Positions 1-11,745 of a DNA stretch of 64,000 nucleotides are shown one piece after another. Position numbers and translations under genes: made by a program. The DNA comes from Gilvimarinus sp. DA14 (GTDB taxonomy: Bacteria > Pseudomonadota > Gammaproteobacteria > Pseudomonadales > Cellvibrionaceae): positions 3,684,501 to 3,748,500 of the forward strand of contig NZ_CP100350.1 of NCBI RefSeq assembly GCF_024204685.1, in the 5' to 3' direction. How positions within the stretch are numbered: the stretch's first letter is position 1; every line of letters begins with the position of its first letter. The notes beneath the pieces were generated by a model. The model was not told where the DNA came from. It did no database searches and worked only from the letters and a program-made list of their open reading frames with translations.

Positions 1-120
1 GCTTTGTGGTTATTGTCCGACAAGCTCATATAAAATTTCACACGCTAAAAGTTTAAAGGCTGCTGTGAAATAGCATTGCGGTAGATCTTCTGCATGCAAG
101 CGATGAAAAATATTGTGTTC

Positions 121-157
121 ACAAAAATAAAAAGGGCCAAATCAAAATCCGGCCCTT
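121..157 (-). terminator. Rho-independent terminator for the DUF3014 gene
   Basis: Seven-base arms (AAGGGCC at 132-138 and GGCCCTT at 151-157) form a hairpin that, read on the minus strand, is followed by a T-rich tract (complement of 121-131). It lies 130 bases past the stop of the DUF3014 gene, so the heptamer array would be part of that gene's 3' untranslated RNA. The first 120 bases of the window hold nothing I can identify. Confidence 0.6.
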
Positions 158-165
158 AAAATTGT

Positions 166-289
166 GTTCAGCGTTCAGCGTTCAGCGTTCAGCGTTCAGC
201 GTTCAGCGTTCAGCGTTCAGCGTTCAGCGTTCAGCGTTCAGCGTTCAGCGTTCAGCGTTCAGCGTTCAGCGTTCAGCGTTCAACGTTCA
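166..289 (-). repeat. Heptamer tandem array, about 17 copies of CGCTGAA (minus strand)
   Basis: A near-perfect period-7 tandem repeat reads GTTCAGC on plus and CGCTGAA on minus. It begins at the TGA stop of the minus-strand DUF3014 gene, where the stop codon itself forms the start of the first TGAACG unit, and it ends just before that gene's terminator. The plus strand is open through the array and gives a meaningless repeated peptide; this is not a gene. Related arrays occur at 14825, 15029, 16452, 26790 and 36448. Confidence 0.95.
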
Positions 290-1153
290 CTCCTCCAAAG
301 CCTGCTTAAACTCCCGCAAATAAGCCTTAACCCGTTCACGGTTCTCCGGTCCAATCCGCAGCATTAACTTCTGCGGCTCGGGCAGCGCCTCAATTTCTGG
401 GTCGGCGTATTTGTACATGACAGTGGGGCGCTTCAGTGTCAGTGGCTCGTCGATATCGGGAGTCGCTAGCAGGGTGTTCACCGCCTCTAGCACTACATCG
501 CGAAAATCGCCCTCTAAGCCCTGCTCGGCATAGGCTTCATTGAACATCGGCGCCATGCTGGTGTACATATTGGCCAAGTTTTCTGGGGGGATAGATTCCA
601 TTAGGGCAATATGTTGCTCGTAGCGCGCGAAGTTCTGCTCGGTCAGTTGATACTCCGGGTCAGCGCCGGCGGCGGTTTGGGTTACACCCATGGTGGGCAG
701 TGGAGACATTACCGGACGGTATTGATTGACCAAGCGGCCCTCGGACACGCCAATCACGGCACGCACGGTTTTGCGCACGGTCTCCTCGGGTACCACCAGT
801 TTCACTAGCTCGGGCGGCGCAGCCTCGCCCAGTTCAGCGGAAACAAAGTCGTCGCTCTCGTTGAGTGGCGGCAGCTCGACTGCAGGCTCGGGCTCAGGCT
901 CCGGGGGCGGCTCAGGTGTTGGCGCGGGTTCAGGCTCCGGTTCAGGTTCGGGCTCAGGCTCAGGCTCAGGTGCCGGTGGTGCAACCGGCTGCGGTGCTGG
1001 CGTCACCGGTTGTGGCATGGGTGTGGGCGTCACGGGGGTTTCTGGCTCGGCTTCGCGGGTGCTATTCCAATAAATAAACCCACCTAAAAGCAGAATTAGA
1101 ATCAGTACTACGACAATCACCAAGGTGTTGCTGGGCGACTTGCTGCTACTCAT
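287..1153 (-). CDS. DUF3014 family single-pass membrane protein
   Basis: The 288-residue protein has a short polar N-terminus and one hydrophobic segment at about residues 10-28, followed by a Pro/Glu-rich spacer (about 35-90, with an uninterrupted Glu-Pro run). The C-terminal domain opens with LPPLNESDDFV and continues through the RKTVRAVIGVSEGRLVNQYRPV block that I recognise as DUF3014. The expected topology is an inner-membrane anchor with a periplasmic domain held away by the stiff linker. The biochemical role of the family is unknown. The gene stands alone; its upstream gap carries two inverted repeats (1213-1277), and its stop codon opens the heptamer array. The ATG at 1153 is the only sensible start because the membrane anchor follows immediately. 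Confidence 0.75.
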   Translation of the reverse strand: MSSSKSPSNTLVIVVVLILILLLGGFIYWNSTREAEPETPVTPTPMPQPVTPAPQPVAPPAPEPEPEPEPEPEPEPAPTPEPPPEPEPEPAVELPPLNESDDFVSAELGEAAPPELVKLVVPEETVRKTVRAVIGVSEGRLVNQYRPVMSPLPTMGVTQTAAGADPEYQLTEQNFARYEQHIALMESIPPENLANMYTSMAPMFNEAYAEQGLEGDFRDVVLEAVNTLLATPDIDEPLTLKRPTVMYKYADPEIEALPEPQKLMLRIGPENRERVKAYLREFKQALEE

Positions 1154-1212
1154 AACGGCACCTGATTTGGCTGGACATTCCTTGAAATCGTAATGGGCAT
1201 TTCTTCCACATT

Positions 1213-1277
1213 ACTAACGTTAGTGTTTTTTTGCTTGTAATACCAGACTTTGCTTAACACTGTCAGGTATTACAAGC
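1213..1277. promoter_or_regulatory. Two inverted repeats upstream of the DUF3014 gene
   Basis: ACTAACGTTAGT at 1213-1224 is a perfect 12-base palindrome. At 1233-1244 and 1266-1277 there are perfect 12-base inverted arms (GCTTGTAATACC and GGTATTACAAGC) separated by 21 bases. Neither strand has a T-run directly after the right arm, so a terminator is unlikely. The position, 60-124 bases before the DUF3014 start, suits an operator or a structured leader. The binding factor is unknown. Confidence 0.4.
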
Positions 1278-1317
1278 GTTGGAATGTTATTTATCGTTAT
1301 GGTTCAACCACGCAGGG

Positions 1318-2400
1318 CTAGGGATAGCCAGCCTTAAGCTGCTGCAGTAATGCCTCGGCCATTTTTTTGTGTTGTTCCCCAGTGGGATGCGCATCACAGT
1401 GGTCGCCTGGGTAGTAGGGTGAGTCAATGGCTGTTAGGCGCGGGTTATCAACGCGCTTAACAGTGGCGCTGATATAGTCGCGCAGCACGGTTTTCTGCGG
1501 CCTCTCAGGGTCGTCATTGTCGTTGACGATAGAGCCTTCGGTGAGGGCTATTTGCGCCTTGGGGTAGAGTGCGAGCAGGCGCTGGGCAAATGCGGTATAA
1601 GCGTCGACAAACTCTGCTTTTTCTGGCAGTGGGCCAATTCCCAGGCTGAAATCGTTGGTGCCCAGGGACACGACAATTAAGTCCGGTACAAACGCTTGTA
1701 AATCGGCTTTGGGTTGGCCGGGCTCGGGAATACTCAGGTCAAAAAATTGGGGTGCCTGCAACTCCTCGGTATTGCCGTTCCAGCTGCGGATCACGCCGCG
1801 GCCACCGTAACACACCAGCTGTGTCTCGGCGTTTAGTGCTTCACCCAGTAGCATGCCGTAGCTGTGGTCGGAGTCCGGTTGACGCGGGTTATTGTCGCAG
1901 TCGAGCTCGCGCGGAGTGTAAACGCCTTCGCCACAGGTGACCGAATCGCCAATCACCAGCAGCTTGCGAGCCGGGGCAGTGGGCGGTGCGAGAAACTCGC
2001 CGCCGCGCAATTGGAAACCCTCCACCGAGACCATACCTCGCCAGGTTTCGCCCACGTGGCTGACGCGAATATCCTGCTCTGCGCGGGCATTTTTTGTGAG
2101 GGTGTAGGAGGTCGGCTCGCTGGTAATCTGCAGACGCACTGGTGGCTGGTCGTTAATACTCACGGCCATCCAGCTTTTTCCGGAATTGCTGTGCGCCCGC
2201 ATGGTGAGCGTGCCGCCGGAAATACGCAGGTTGGCACTGACGCTAGGATAGCCGAAAGTTACCTGAGCGTTCTCTGCTACGTGGCGTCCACTCCAGCGGA
2301 TGTGCTCATCCGTTGCCGCTATGCTGGTGCTGCGGGGCGCGCTGGCGCAGCCAGCGAACAGTGCCACACACAGAACCGTTGCTACCAATTTCAGTGACAT
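1318..2400 (-). CDS. Carbohydrate esterase family 2-like acetyl esterase, lipoprotein
   Basis: The 360-residue protein starts with a lipoprotein signal peptide (lipobox FAGC, Cys18). An N-terminal beta-rich region (about 30-135) is followed by an SGNH hydrolase domain: GDSVTCGEGV with nucleophile Ser153, a Gly near 200, GTND with Asn249, and DAHPTGEQH with Asp336 and His338. The jelly-roll plus SGNH arrangement and the GDSxTCG variant match carbohydrate esterase family 2, whose members deacetylate plant polysaccharides such as xylan or glucomannan. It probably sits in the outer membrane or periplasm. It begins 3 bases after the next esterase gene (2404-3141), so the two are almost certainly co-transcribed. 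Substrate is inferred from the family only. Confidence 0.8.
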   Translation of the reverse strand: MSLKLVATVLCVALFAGCASAPRSTSIAATDEHIRWSGRHVAENAQVTFGYPSVSANLRISGGTLTMRAHSNSGKSWMAVSINDQPPVRLQITSEPTSYTLTKNARAEQDIRVSHVGETWRGMVSVEGFQLRGGEFLAPPTAPARKLLVIGDSVTCGEGVYTPRELDCDNNPRQPDSDHSYGMLLGEALNAETQLVCYGGRGVIRSWNGNTEELQAPQFFDLSIPEPGQPKADLQAFVPDLIVVSLGTNDFSLGIGPLPEKAEFVDAYTAFAQRLLALYPKAQIALTEGSIVNDNDDPERPQKTVLRDYISATVKRVDNPRLTAIDSPYYPGDHCDAHPTGEQHKKMAEALLQQLKAGYP

Positions 2401-2403
2401 GGG

Positions 2404-3141
2404 TTACTCCTCTCCCAGAGTGCTTTGGACCACTGGCAGGAGAGATGTAATCCACAAGCTGTAGCCGTTGGCGTTGGGGTGCAGGTAATCACCCATTACC
2501 TCTTTGCTGATGCGCCCGTCTGGCTGTAAAAACACCTCGCCAAAGTCATAAAAACTGACTCGATTATTCTCGGCCAGGGTTTGCAATAACGTGTTTGTGT
2601 CCTTTACCCATTGGCGCTCGGCAGTGCCAGGTTGTTCGCCGAAAGGCAGTATTGCCTGCAGTATCACTTTGGCATTGGGGTAGGCTGACAGAGCTTCATC
2701 TAACAGCTTTTTTACACCAGTAAAAGTGTCTTCGGGGGTGGCTTTGTTGTGCAGGTAGTTGTTTACCCCGGCCATCATCACCACCAGCTCGGGGTCTAGT
2801 TGCTCCACATTGCCATGGGCAAAGCGCCATAGCATGTTTTGCGTTAAATCACCGCCGATGGCGAAGTTGACCGCTTGCAGTGGGGCGAAATGCTCTTGCC
2901 AGATTTGGTGATCCCAGCCCTCGGTGATGGAATCACCGAGAAACACAATGCGCGCTTCGCCTTGTTCAGCCAGGGCGACATCGGCGGCGTGGCGTTGGTA
3001 CCAGCCTGATACGCTCATCCAGTCGAATTGTTTGGTGCGCGGTACGGGTTGCACCGATAGCGGGGCAGCGCACGCAGTTAACGAAAAGAAACCGGTTACA
3101 GTGGCAAGGCTTAGGGCGGTTAGGGTTTGGCTCAGTTTCAT
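2404..3141 (-). CDS. SGNH/GDSL hydrolase (PAF-acetylhydrolase-like esterase), putative lipoprotein
   Basis: The 245-residue protein has a signal peptide ending in a good lipobox (LTAC, Cys24). The SGNH blocks are present: GDSITEGW with Ser71, the IGGD block, GVNNYLHN carrying the block III Asn, and DYLHPNANGY with the catalytic Asp/His pair near the C-terminus. The layout resembles the platelet-activating-factor acetylhydrolase IB subgroup of GDSL esterases, which in bacteria often act as acetyl-xylan or sialate esterases. It is the first gene of a two-gene unit with the CE2-like esterase, suggesting joint removal of acetyl groups from a polysaccharide. The exact substrate cannot be read from sequence. 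Confidence 0.75.
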   Translation of the reverse strand: MKLSQTLTALSLATVTGFFSLTACAAPLSVQPVPRTKQFDWMSVSGWYQRHAADVALAEQGEARIVFLGDSITEGWDHQIWQEHFAPLQAVNFAIGGDLTQNMLWRFAHGNVEQLDPELVVMMAGVNNYLHNKATPEDTFTGVKKLLDEALSAYPNAKVILQAILPFGEQPGTAERQWVKDTNTLLQTLAENNRVSFYDFGEVFLQPDGRISKEVMGDYLHPNANGYSLWITSLLPVVQSTLGEE

Positions 3142-3203
3142 ATGGGTTCTCTTTGGTTGGTGCTTGTTAAATTATTGCTTTTCGGGGCGGCGCTGAAGTC
3201 AGG

Positions 3204-4253
3204 TTAAAGCTTCAGGCCCAGGCGGATGTTAGCAGGTTGCAGGCTTGATGTGCCCGCCAGCGCTAGTACTAAGTCCAGCAAATCATCCCAAGGATCGGCA
3301 TTGCGCATACCTTTTATGGCGCGATCAACGCCGCCTGCCTGGCGCAGCAGAAGTTCCAGCTGCGGACGTTTGAGACGACGCAGAGCCGCGCCAAATAAGT
3401 TCTGGCGTTTGGCCCATACGCCGGCCTGCTTCATTGCCCAATCCGGGTGCTTACCCTGCTCGGTTTGGCTGGCCACCTGCAGCAGTTGGCGGATATCCCG
3501 GGTGAGTGCCCAGAGCACGGCAGGGGCTTCGGTGCCCTCGGTTTTCAAACCTTGTAGGCTTTTTACGGCCGCCCGTGCGTCACCGGCCAAAGCCCGGTCG
3601 GCAAGGCCGAACACATCGTAGCGGGCGCTGTCGGCAACCACTGAGGCCATCAGTTCGGTGCTGATCTGACCGTCCGGGGCAAGTAATTTTAGCTTTTCGA
3701 TTTCCTGGGTGGCGGCGAGCAGGTTGCCTTCAATGCGCGACACCAGAAGCTCAATCGCGCCTCGGTCCGCATTCAGGCCGGCCTGCTGCAGCCTTTGCCC
3801 GATCCACCGCGGCAGTTGCGGTGGATCTATGGGCCAGATGGGAATATGCGCGCCTACACTGTCCAGCGCTTTGTACCACTTGCTGCGGGTGGCGGCGCTG
3901 TCCAGCTTGCCGGATACGATAAGCAGTAAGTTGTCCTCGCTAGGGGTCGCGGCATATTCGCTCAGGGCGCGGCTGCCCTTGTCACCCGGCTTGCCGTTGG
4001 GAAGACGCACTTCTATCAGTTTTTTGCTGGCAAACAGCGACATACTGGCGGCTGCGTCGTGCAGCTGGCCCCAGTCAAATCCCGGGTCTACATGGTGCAG
4101 TTCGCGCTCGCTAAAGCCCTGCTGACGCGCGGCTTGGCGAATCGCGTCGCAGGCCTCTTGCACCAACAGGGGTTCATCGCCACTGACCAGATAAACCGGC
4201 GCCAGGCGATCCTGGAGCGCACGGGGTAGCTGGTCGGGTCGAATTCTGGCCAC
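3204..4253 (-). CDS. holA: DNA polymerase III subunit delta
   Basis: The 349-residue protein has the HolA pattern: N-terminal PVYLVSGDEPLLVQEACDAIR, a middle region with LFASKKLIEVRLP and NLLLIVSGKLD, and a C-terminal part with LLAATQEIEKLKLL and VFGLADRALAGD. Delta opens the beta clamp as part of the clamp loader at the replication fork. It is encoded last in a minus-strand leuS-lptE-holA operon, the usual gammaproteobacterial order. The GTG at 4253 lies 3 bases past the lptE stop with no clear Shine-Dalgarno sequence, which fits translation by reinitiation. Confidence 0.95.
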   Translation of the reverse strand: MARIRPDQLPRALQDRLAPVYLVSGDEPLLVQEACDAIRQAARQQGFSERELHHVDPGFDWGQLHDAAASMSLFASKKLIEVRLPNGKPGDKGSRALSEYAATPSEDNLLLIVSGKLDSAATRSKWYKALDSVGAHIPIWPIDPPQLPRWIGQRLQQAGLNADRGAIELLVSRIEGNLLAATQEIEKLKLLAPDGQISTELMASVVADSARYDVFGLADRALAGDARAAVKSLQGLKTEGTEAPAVLWALTRDIRQLLQVASQTEQGKHPDWAMKQAGVWAKRQNLFGAALRRLKRPQLELLLRQAGGVDRAIKGMRNADPWDDLLDLVLALAGTSSLQPANIRLGLKL

Positions 4254-4256
4254 GGC

Positions 4257-4750
4257 TTAAGGGGTATTTTCCTGGAGAATAAAATAAGTGCGGCGCAGAA
4301 TCTGCCGCGCCAGGTCGCGCCGCATTTCACCGAGCAGTAAATCCTGCTCGCGCTCTAAACCGGTGGTATCCGTGGCATCGTAAGAACGGCTAATGCTCGC
4401 CTGTTCTTGTTGGCTGATCAGCGCGCCATTGGCGTCTAACAATTGGTAGTTGATGCTCAGACGCAACTCGAAAGCCGCAGCCAAACTGTCAGCGCCCACA
4501 CCCACCGTGCGCCGGCGCAGCTCCTCTTCAGCCAGCGCCAGGGTGTAGTCGGCGTCTTGCTCGACGACCTGGATGTCCTGATCGAGCAGGGCCTCTTCCA
4601 GCTCGCGCAGCAATTGCGTGTGCTGCTCAGCCGACACAATGCGGATGTTGTCGATGTCCAGTGGCGGCATTAAAGAGCCGCGCAAATGCCAGCCGCAACC
4701 TGCGAGCAGGGCCAGCATCAGTGCTGCCAGGCACAAGGGCAAGGGCTTCA

Positions 4751-4751
<1 letters not shown>
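4257..4751 (-). CDS. lptE: LPS-assembly lipoprotein LptE
   Basis: The 164-residue protein has a signal peptide with lipobox LAGC followed by GWHLRG, the classic LptE/RlpB start. The rest (LLRELEEALLDQDIQV, YQLLDANGALISQQEQASISRSY, DLARQILRRTYF near the end) agrees with the family. LptE is the outer-membrane lipoprotein plug of the LptD/LptE translocon that inserts lipopolysaccharide, so the cell has an LPS outer membrane. Its ATG overlaps the leuS stop by one base (TGATG), so translation is coupled; holA follows after 3 bases. Confidence 0.92.
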
Positions 4752-7432
<2,681 letters not shown>

Positions 7433-7447
7433 CTATTTGGAGCAAAT

Positions 7448-7759
7448 ATGTACGCAATTTTTGAAAGCGGTGGCAAGCAACATCGTGTAGTGGAAGGTGA
7501 AACCCTGAAGCTCGAAAAAATCGAAGTGGCCACCGGCGAGAAAATCGAATTCGATAAAGTGTACCTGGTAGCCAACGGCGACGACGTTAAAATCGGTGCG
7601 CCAGTAGTAGACGGTGCTAAAGTGACTGCCGAGGTGGTAAACCACGGTCGCGCGGATAAGGTGAAAATCATCAAGTTCCGTCGTCGTAAGCACTCTATGA
7701 AGCGTCAGGGCCACCGTCAGTGGTACACTGAAGTTAAAATCACCGGTATCAAAGGTTAA
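7448..7759 (+). CDS. rplU: 50S ribosomal protein L21
   Basis: The 103-residue protein starts [14 protein letters not shown] and ends with the basic [26 protein letters not shown] block typical of bacterial L21, which binds 23S rRNA in the large subunit. The ATG at 7448 follows a TTTGGAGCAAAT ribosome-binding region. The same frame is open to 7334 but that part covers the promoter. rpmA follows 14 bases downstream, the universal rplU-rpmA pair. Confidence 0.98.
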   Translation: MYAIFESGGKQHRVVEGETLKLEKIEVATGEKIEFDKVYLVANGDDVKIGAPVVDGAKVTAEVVNHGRADKVKIIKFRRRKHSMKRQGHRQWYTEVKITGIKG

Positions 7760-7773
7760 GCAGGAGTTTACTC

Positions 7774-8031
7774 ATGGCTCACAAAAAAGCAGGCGGTAGT
7801 ACACGTAACGGCCGCGATTCGGAAAGTAAACGCCTTGGTGTTAAGCGCTTTGGCGGTGAAGCTGTTTCAGCTGGCTCTATCATTGTTCGTCAGCGTGGCA
7901 CCAAGTTCCACGCCGGTGTAAACGTAGGTATTGGTAAAGACCACACCTTGTTTGCCAAGGCAGACGGCACTGTAAAATTTGAAACCAAAGGCGAGCACAG
8001 CCGTCGTTTCGTATCGATCGAAACCGCGTAA
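7774..8031 (+). CDS. rpmA: 50S ribosomal protein L27
   Basis: The 85-residue protein begins [19 protein letters not shown], the conserved L27 N-terminal tail that reaches toward the peptidyl-transferase centre, followed by LGVKRFGGE and the [13 protein letters not shown] core. The start is fixed by AGGAG 7-8 bases upstream. It is co-transcribed with rplU, and a strong terminator at 8085 separates it from obgE. Confidence 0.98.
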   Translation: MAHKKAGGSTRNGRDSESKRLGVKRFGGEAVSAGSIIVRQRGTKFHAGVNVGIGKDHTLFAKADGTVKFETKGEHSRRFVSIETA

Positions 8032-9345
<1,314 letters not shown>

Positions 9346-9370
9346 CGTTTAGCCCGAGATTTTGAATTCA

Positions 9371-10495
9371 ATGACAAGACGTCAGGATATAACCCGCGCG
9401 CGCCGTTGGGTGGTAAAAATTGGCAGTGCCCTGTTAACCAATGATGGCAAGGGGCTGGATTACGCTGGAATTTCCCACTGGGTAGCGCAGATGGCCGAGT
9501 TGCGCCAGCGCGGGATTGAGCTGGTACTGGTATCCTCCGGTGCAGTAGCCGCCGGTATGACTCGCCTGGGCTGGCGCGAGCGGCCCACCGAAATTCATCG
9601 CCTACAGGCCGCCGCTGCGGTAGGGCAGATGGGTTTAATTCAAACCTATGAAGCCGAGTTTGCCCGTTTTGAGTTGCACACCGCCCAAGTGCTGCTGGAC
9701 CACGATGATTTATCTTCCCGCGAACGCTATTTAAACGCCCGCTCGACCCTCACCACACTGCTCGAATTGGGGGTAGTGCCGGTGGTGAATGAGAACGACA
9801 CGGTAGTGACCGATGAAATCCGCTTTGGCGATAACGACACTTTGGGTGCGCTGGTGGCCAATTTGGTGGATGCAGACTTGTTGGTCATTCTTACCGACCA
9901 AAATGGTATGTACAACGCCGACCCGCGCTCCAACCCCGAGGCCAAGCTGATCAGTGAAGTGGCCGCCGCCGACAAAACCCTGGATGCCATGGCCGGTGAC
10001 GGCGGCAGCCTGGGACGCGGCGGTATGATCACCAAGGTGCGCGCGGCGCGGGTTGCGGCGCGTTCGGGGGCGGACACTGTGATAGTAGGGGGACGTCAAG
10101 ACAGTGTTTTAACCCGTCTTGCCAACGGCGATAACCTGGGCACTTATCTCTGGGCGGATCAGCAGCCCCAGGCCGCGCGCAAACGTTGGATAGCGGGCCA
10201 TTTGCAAACCCGCGGCACCCTTGTGCTCGATGACGGTGCGGTCAAGGTGTTGCTGGAGAAGGGCAAAAGCCTGCTCCCGGTCGGCGTGAAAGCGGTAAAG
10301 GGAGACTTTACCCGCGGCGAACTAGTTGTTTGTATGGACAGCAATGGACGCGAGGTGGCTCGGGGTCTGGTGAATTACCATGCCTCGGAGGCCGCTAAGA
10401 TCATTGGCCAACCCAGTGCGCATATTCATAAGCTGTTGGGTTATCAGGGCGACGAAGAACTGATTCACCGGGATAACCTCGTGGTAACCGCGTGA
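9371..10495 (+). CDS. proB: Glutamate 5-kinase
   Basis: This enzyme carries out the first step of proline synthesis, phosphorylating L-glutamate. The amino acid kinase domain carries VVKIGSALL near the N-terminus, [11 protein letters not shown], the [10 protein letters not shown] block, [29 protein letters not shown] and [14 protein letters not shown]-terminal PUA domain (from about residue 280, [18 protein letters not shown]) completes the long ProB form. I chose the ATG at 9371; a TTG three codons earlier (9362) is also in frame. It follows obgE by 25 bases and is probably in the same transcript. Confidence 0.96.
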   Translation: MTRRQDITRARRWVVKIGSALLTNDGKGLDYAGISHWVAQMAELRQRGIELVLVSSGAVAAGMTRLGWRERPTEIHRLQAAAAVGQMGLIQTYEAEFARFELHTAQVLLDHDDLSSRERYLNARSTLTTLLELGVVPVVNENDTVVTDEIRFGDNDTLGALVANLVDADLLVILTDQNGMYNADPRSNPEAKLISEVAAADKTLDAMAGDGGSLGRGGMITKVRAARVAARSGADTVIVGGRQDSVLTRLANGDNLGTYLWADQQPQAARKRWIAGHLQTRGTLVLDDGAVKVLLEKGKSLLPVGVKAVKGDFTRGELVVCMDSNGREVARGLVNYHASEAAKIIGQPSAHIHKLLGYQGDEELIHRDNLVVTA

Positions 10496-10533
10496 GCAAT
10501 CAGCACAGACAAATAGATTGAGTTTTCTTATTC

Positions 10534-10552
10534 GATAATAATTATCATTAGC
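10534..10552. promoter_or_regulatory. Fur box
   Basis: GATAATAATTATCATTAGC matches 16 of 19 positions of the classical Fur box (GATAATGATAATCATTATC). It is 33 bases upstream of the next gene's ATG, in promoter position, which suggests that the two following genes are repressed by Fur when iron is plentiful. Confidence 0.7.
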
Positions 10553-10584
10553 GTTAATATGACCTCTCTACCAAGGGAGGTTGT

Positions 10585-10851
10585 ATGCAGCAAAACGCAC
10601 TGGAAAATGATTCGATGCGCCGGCGCCTGCACCAGTATTTAGTGACGCGGCTAGGCTCGCACACCCTGGCCACTCGTGCGGCCAGGGAAACCTTAGAGCG
10701 GGTTAGCGACAGCGGCATACTGGCTCATGTCGGAAACCAGGAAACCTACATTCAGGGTTTTGCGCTGTCGGTTGCCTTGCGCATGCGCGAGTACTACCAA
10801 GCGGGGCAGTGCGCCCCCGATAACCAGCATGATCAAGGCAAAGAGGCGTGA
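10585..10851 (+). CDS. Small iron-regulated protein resembling sigma-70 region 2 of FecI-like factors
   Basis: The 88-residue protein follows a strong ribosome-binding site (AAGGGAGG) and a Fur box. Its sequence (RRRLHQYLVTRLGSHTLA, then AARETLERV, then QETYIQGFALSVALRMREYY) lines up by eye with region 2 of FecI-type ECF sigma factors: RLG...LA...ETxxR followed by a YLxxxAxxLxxxxxR-like helix. Region 4 is absent, so if the resemblance is real this is a sigma-2-only remnant or a small regulator, not a working sigma factor. It ends 5 bases before the methyltransferase gene and is probably translated with it. The function is a weak inference. Confidence 0.5.
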   Translation: MQQNALENDSMRRRLHQYLVTRLGSHTLATRAARETLERVSDSGILAHVGNQETYIQGFALSVALRMREYYQAGQCAPDNQHDQGKEA

Positions 10852-10856
10852 CAGGT

Positions 10857-11642
10857 ATGAATCCGTCACTTGCTGTTCCCGCGCCGCAACTCGATAGCCT
10901 ATACAGCCATGCCATAGCCGATGCACGCTGGCCGGAAATTGGTCTGCGCGATCGCGCTGCACGCGAGTTGTGGCAGCTCTGTTGCCAGCGCTGCCCCCAC
11001 TATTGTCCCCGTGCCAGTATCGAGTGTGTGCAGCAAAGTGTGTGGTTCGATAACCGCTGCCAGCAATTGCTACAGCGCGAGCCCAACACCCGTTTTATCA
11101 GTATTGGCGGCGGTTTAAATACGCGGTTTCACCGTTTGAGTCAGGCCAGCGATTGGCCCAGGTTCTCATGGTGGGATTTGGAGCTGGCTGAGAATCGCGA
11201 GTGCAAGCGTGGCTTGTTACCTGAAGTGGACAATTACCAGCTGCTGGAATATCACCCTGAAAATCTGGCCACTCAGCTTGGGGATATTATCCGCGCTGCG
11301 GACACCCCAGTTGCAATATTGGTGGAGCGCCCGGCGCTGCACTTTACTCGCAGGCAGTGGGATGAACTCACCTTAAGTTTACGTGAGCAGGCTGGTGATG
11401 TTGAGCTGAACCTTATTTTCGACTATCTCACGGCGCTGTCTCAGGCGTGGCCGGGGGCGGTGAAAAGTCGCGCAGGCTACTTTAGAGTTCATTTTACCCT
11501 CGCGGCCAGTCCGGCGGGCGGCGGTTTGGTAAATGCGCAACTGCTCGAACGTTCGTGCCTCAGTCGCGGGGTTATCAATCGCCGTTTCCTCGGTAACTTA
11601 TGCGGCGTGTGGTATGCGGGCCATTGGCGGCTAGTGCCATAG
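10857..11642 (+). CDS. LCM/PPM-type class I SAM-dependent methyltransferase
   Basis: The protein is about 261 residues. The SAM-binding region FISIGGGLNTRFHRL followed by WWDLEL corresponds to motif I and post-I of the leucine carboxyl methyltransferase family (TcmP/PPM-like), whose bacterial members O-methylate small molecules. The preceding region (CCQRCPHYCPRASIECVQQSVWFDNRC) has an unusual number of Cys. A GTG at 10848 overlapping the previous stop is possible, but the ATG at 10857 has better spacing from AAGAGG. Because the pair sits behind a Fur box, a role in iron-linked metabolite or siderophore modification is possible, but no siderophore genes are in the window. Confidence 0.65.
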   Translation: MNPSLAVPAPQLDSLYSHAIADARWPEIGLRDRAARELWQLCCQRCPHYCPRASIECVQQSVWFDNRCQQLLQREPNTRFISIGGGLNTRFHRLSQASDWPRFSWWDLELAENRECKRGLLPEVDNYQLLEYHPENLATQLGDIIRAADTPVAILVERPALHFTRRQWDELTLSLREQAGDVELNLIFDYLTALSQAWPGAVKSRAGYFRVHFTLAASPAGGGLVNAQLLERSCLSRGVINRRFLGNLCGVWYAGHWRLVP

Positions 11643-11745
11643 ATTTTGTGGGAGATGCGTAATCAGGTCTTAACACTGTAGTGGCAAAGTTTGTGCATTG
11701 GCTAACTTGGAGTGAGTCAGCAGGACTTTAAAAGGAGGCCATGCT

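Noticed and set aside
166-289. CRISPR array
   Set aside because: The unit is 7 bases with no spacers and no cas genes are present.
164-367. Plus-strand ORF with repeated peptide over the first heptamer array
   Set aside because: It is the translation of a 7-base repeat cycling through three frames, without ribosome-binding site; a similar ORF at 36426-36782 arises the same way.
726-1073. Gly/Ser-rich plus-strand ORF inside the DUF3014 gene
   Set aside because: It is the antisense of the Glu-Pro-coding linker; similar shadows occur opposite the GH10 linker (21672-22082).
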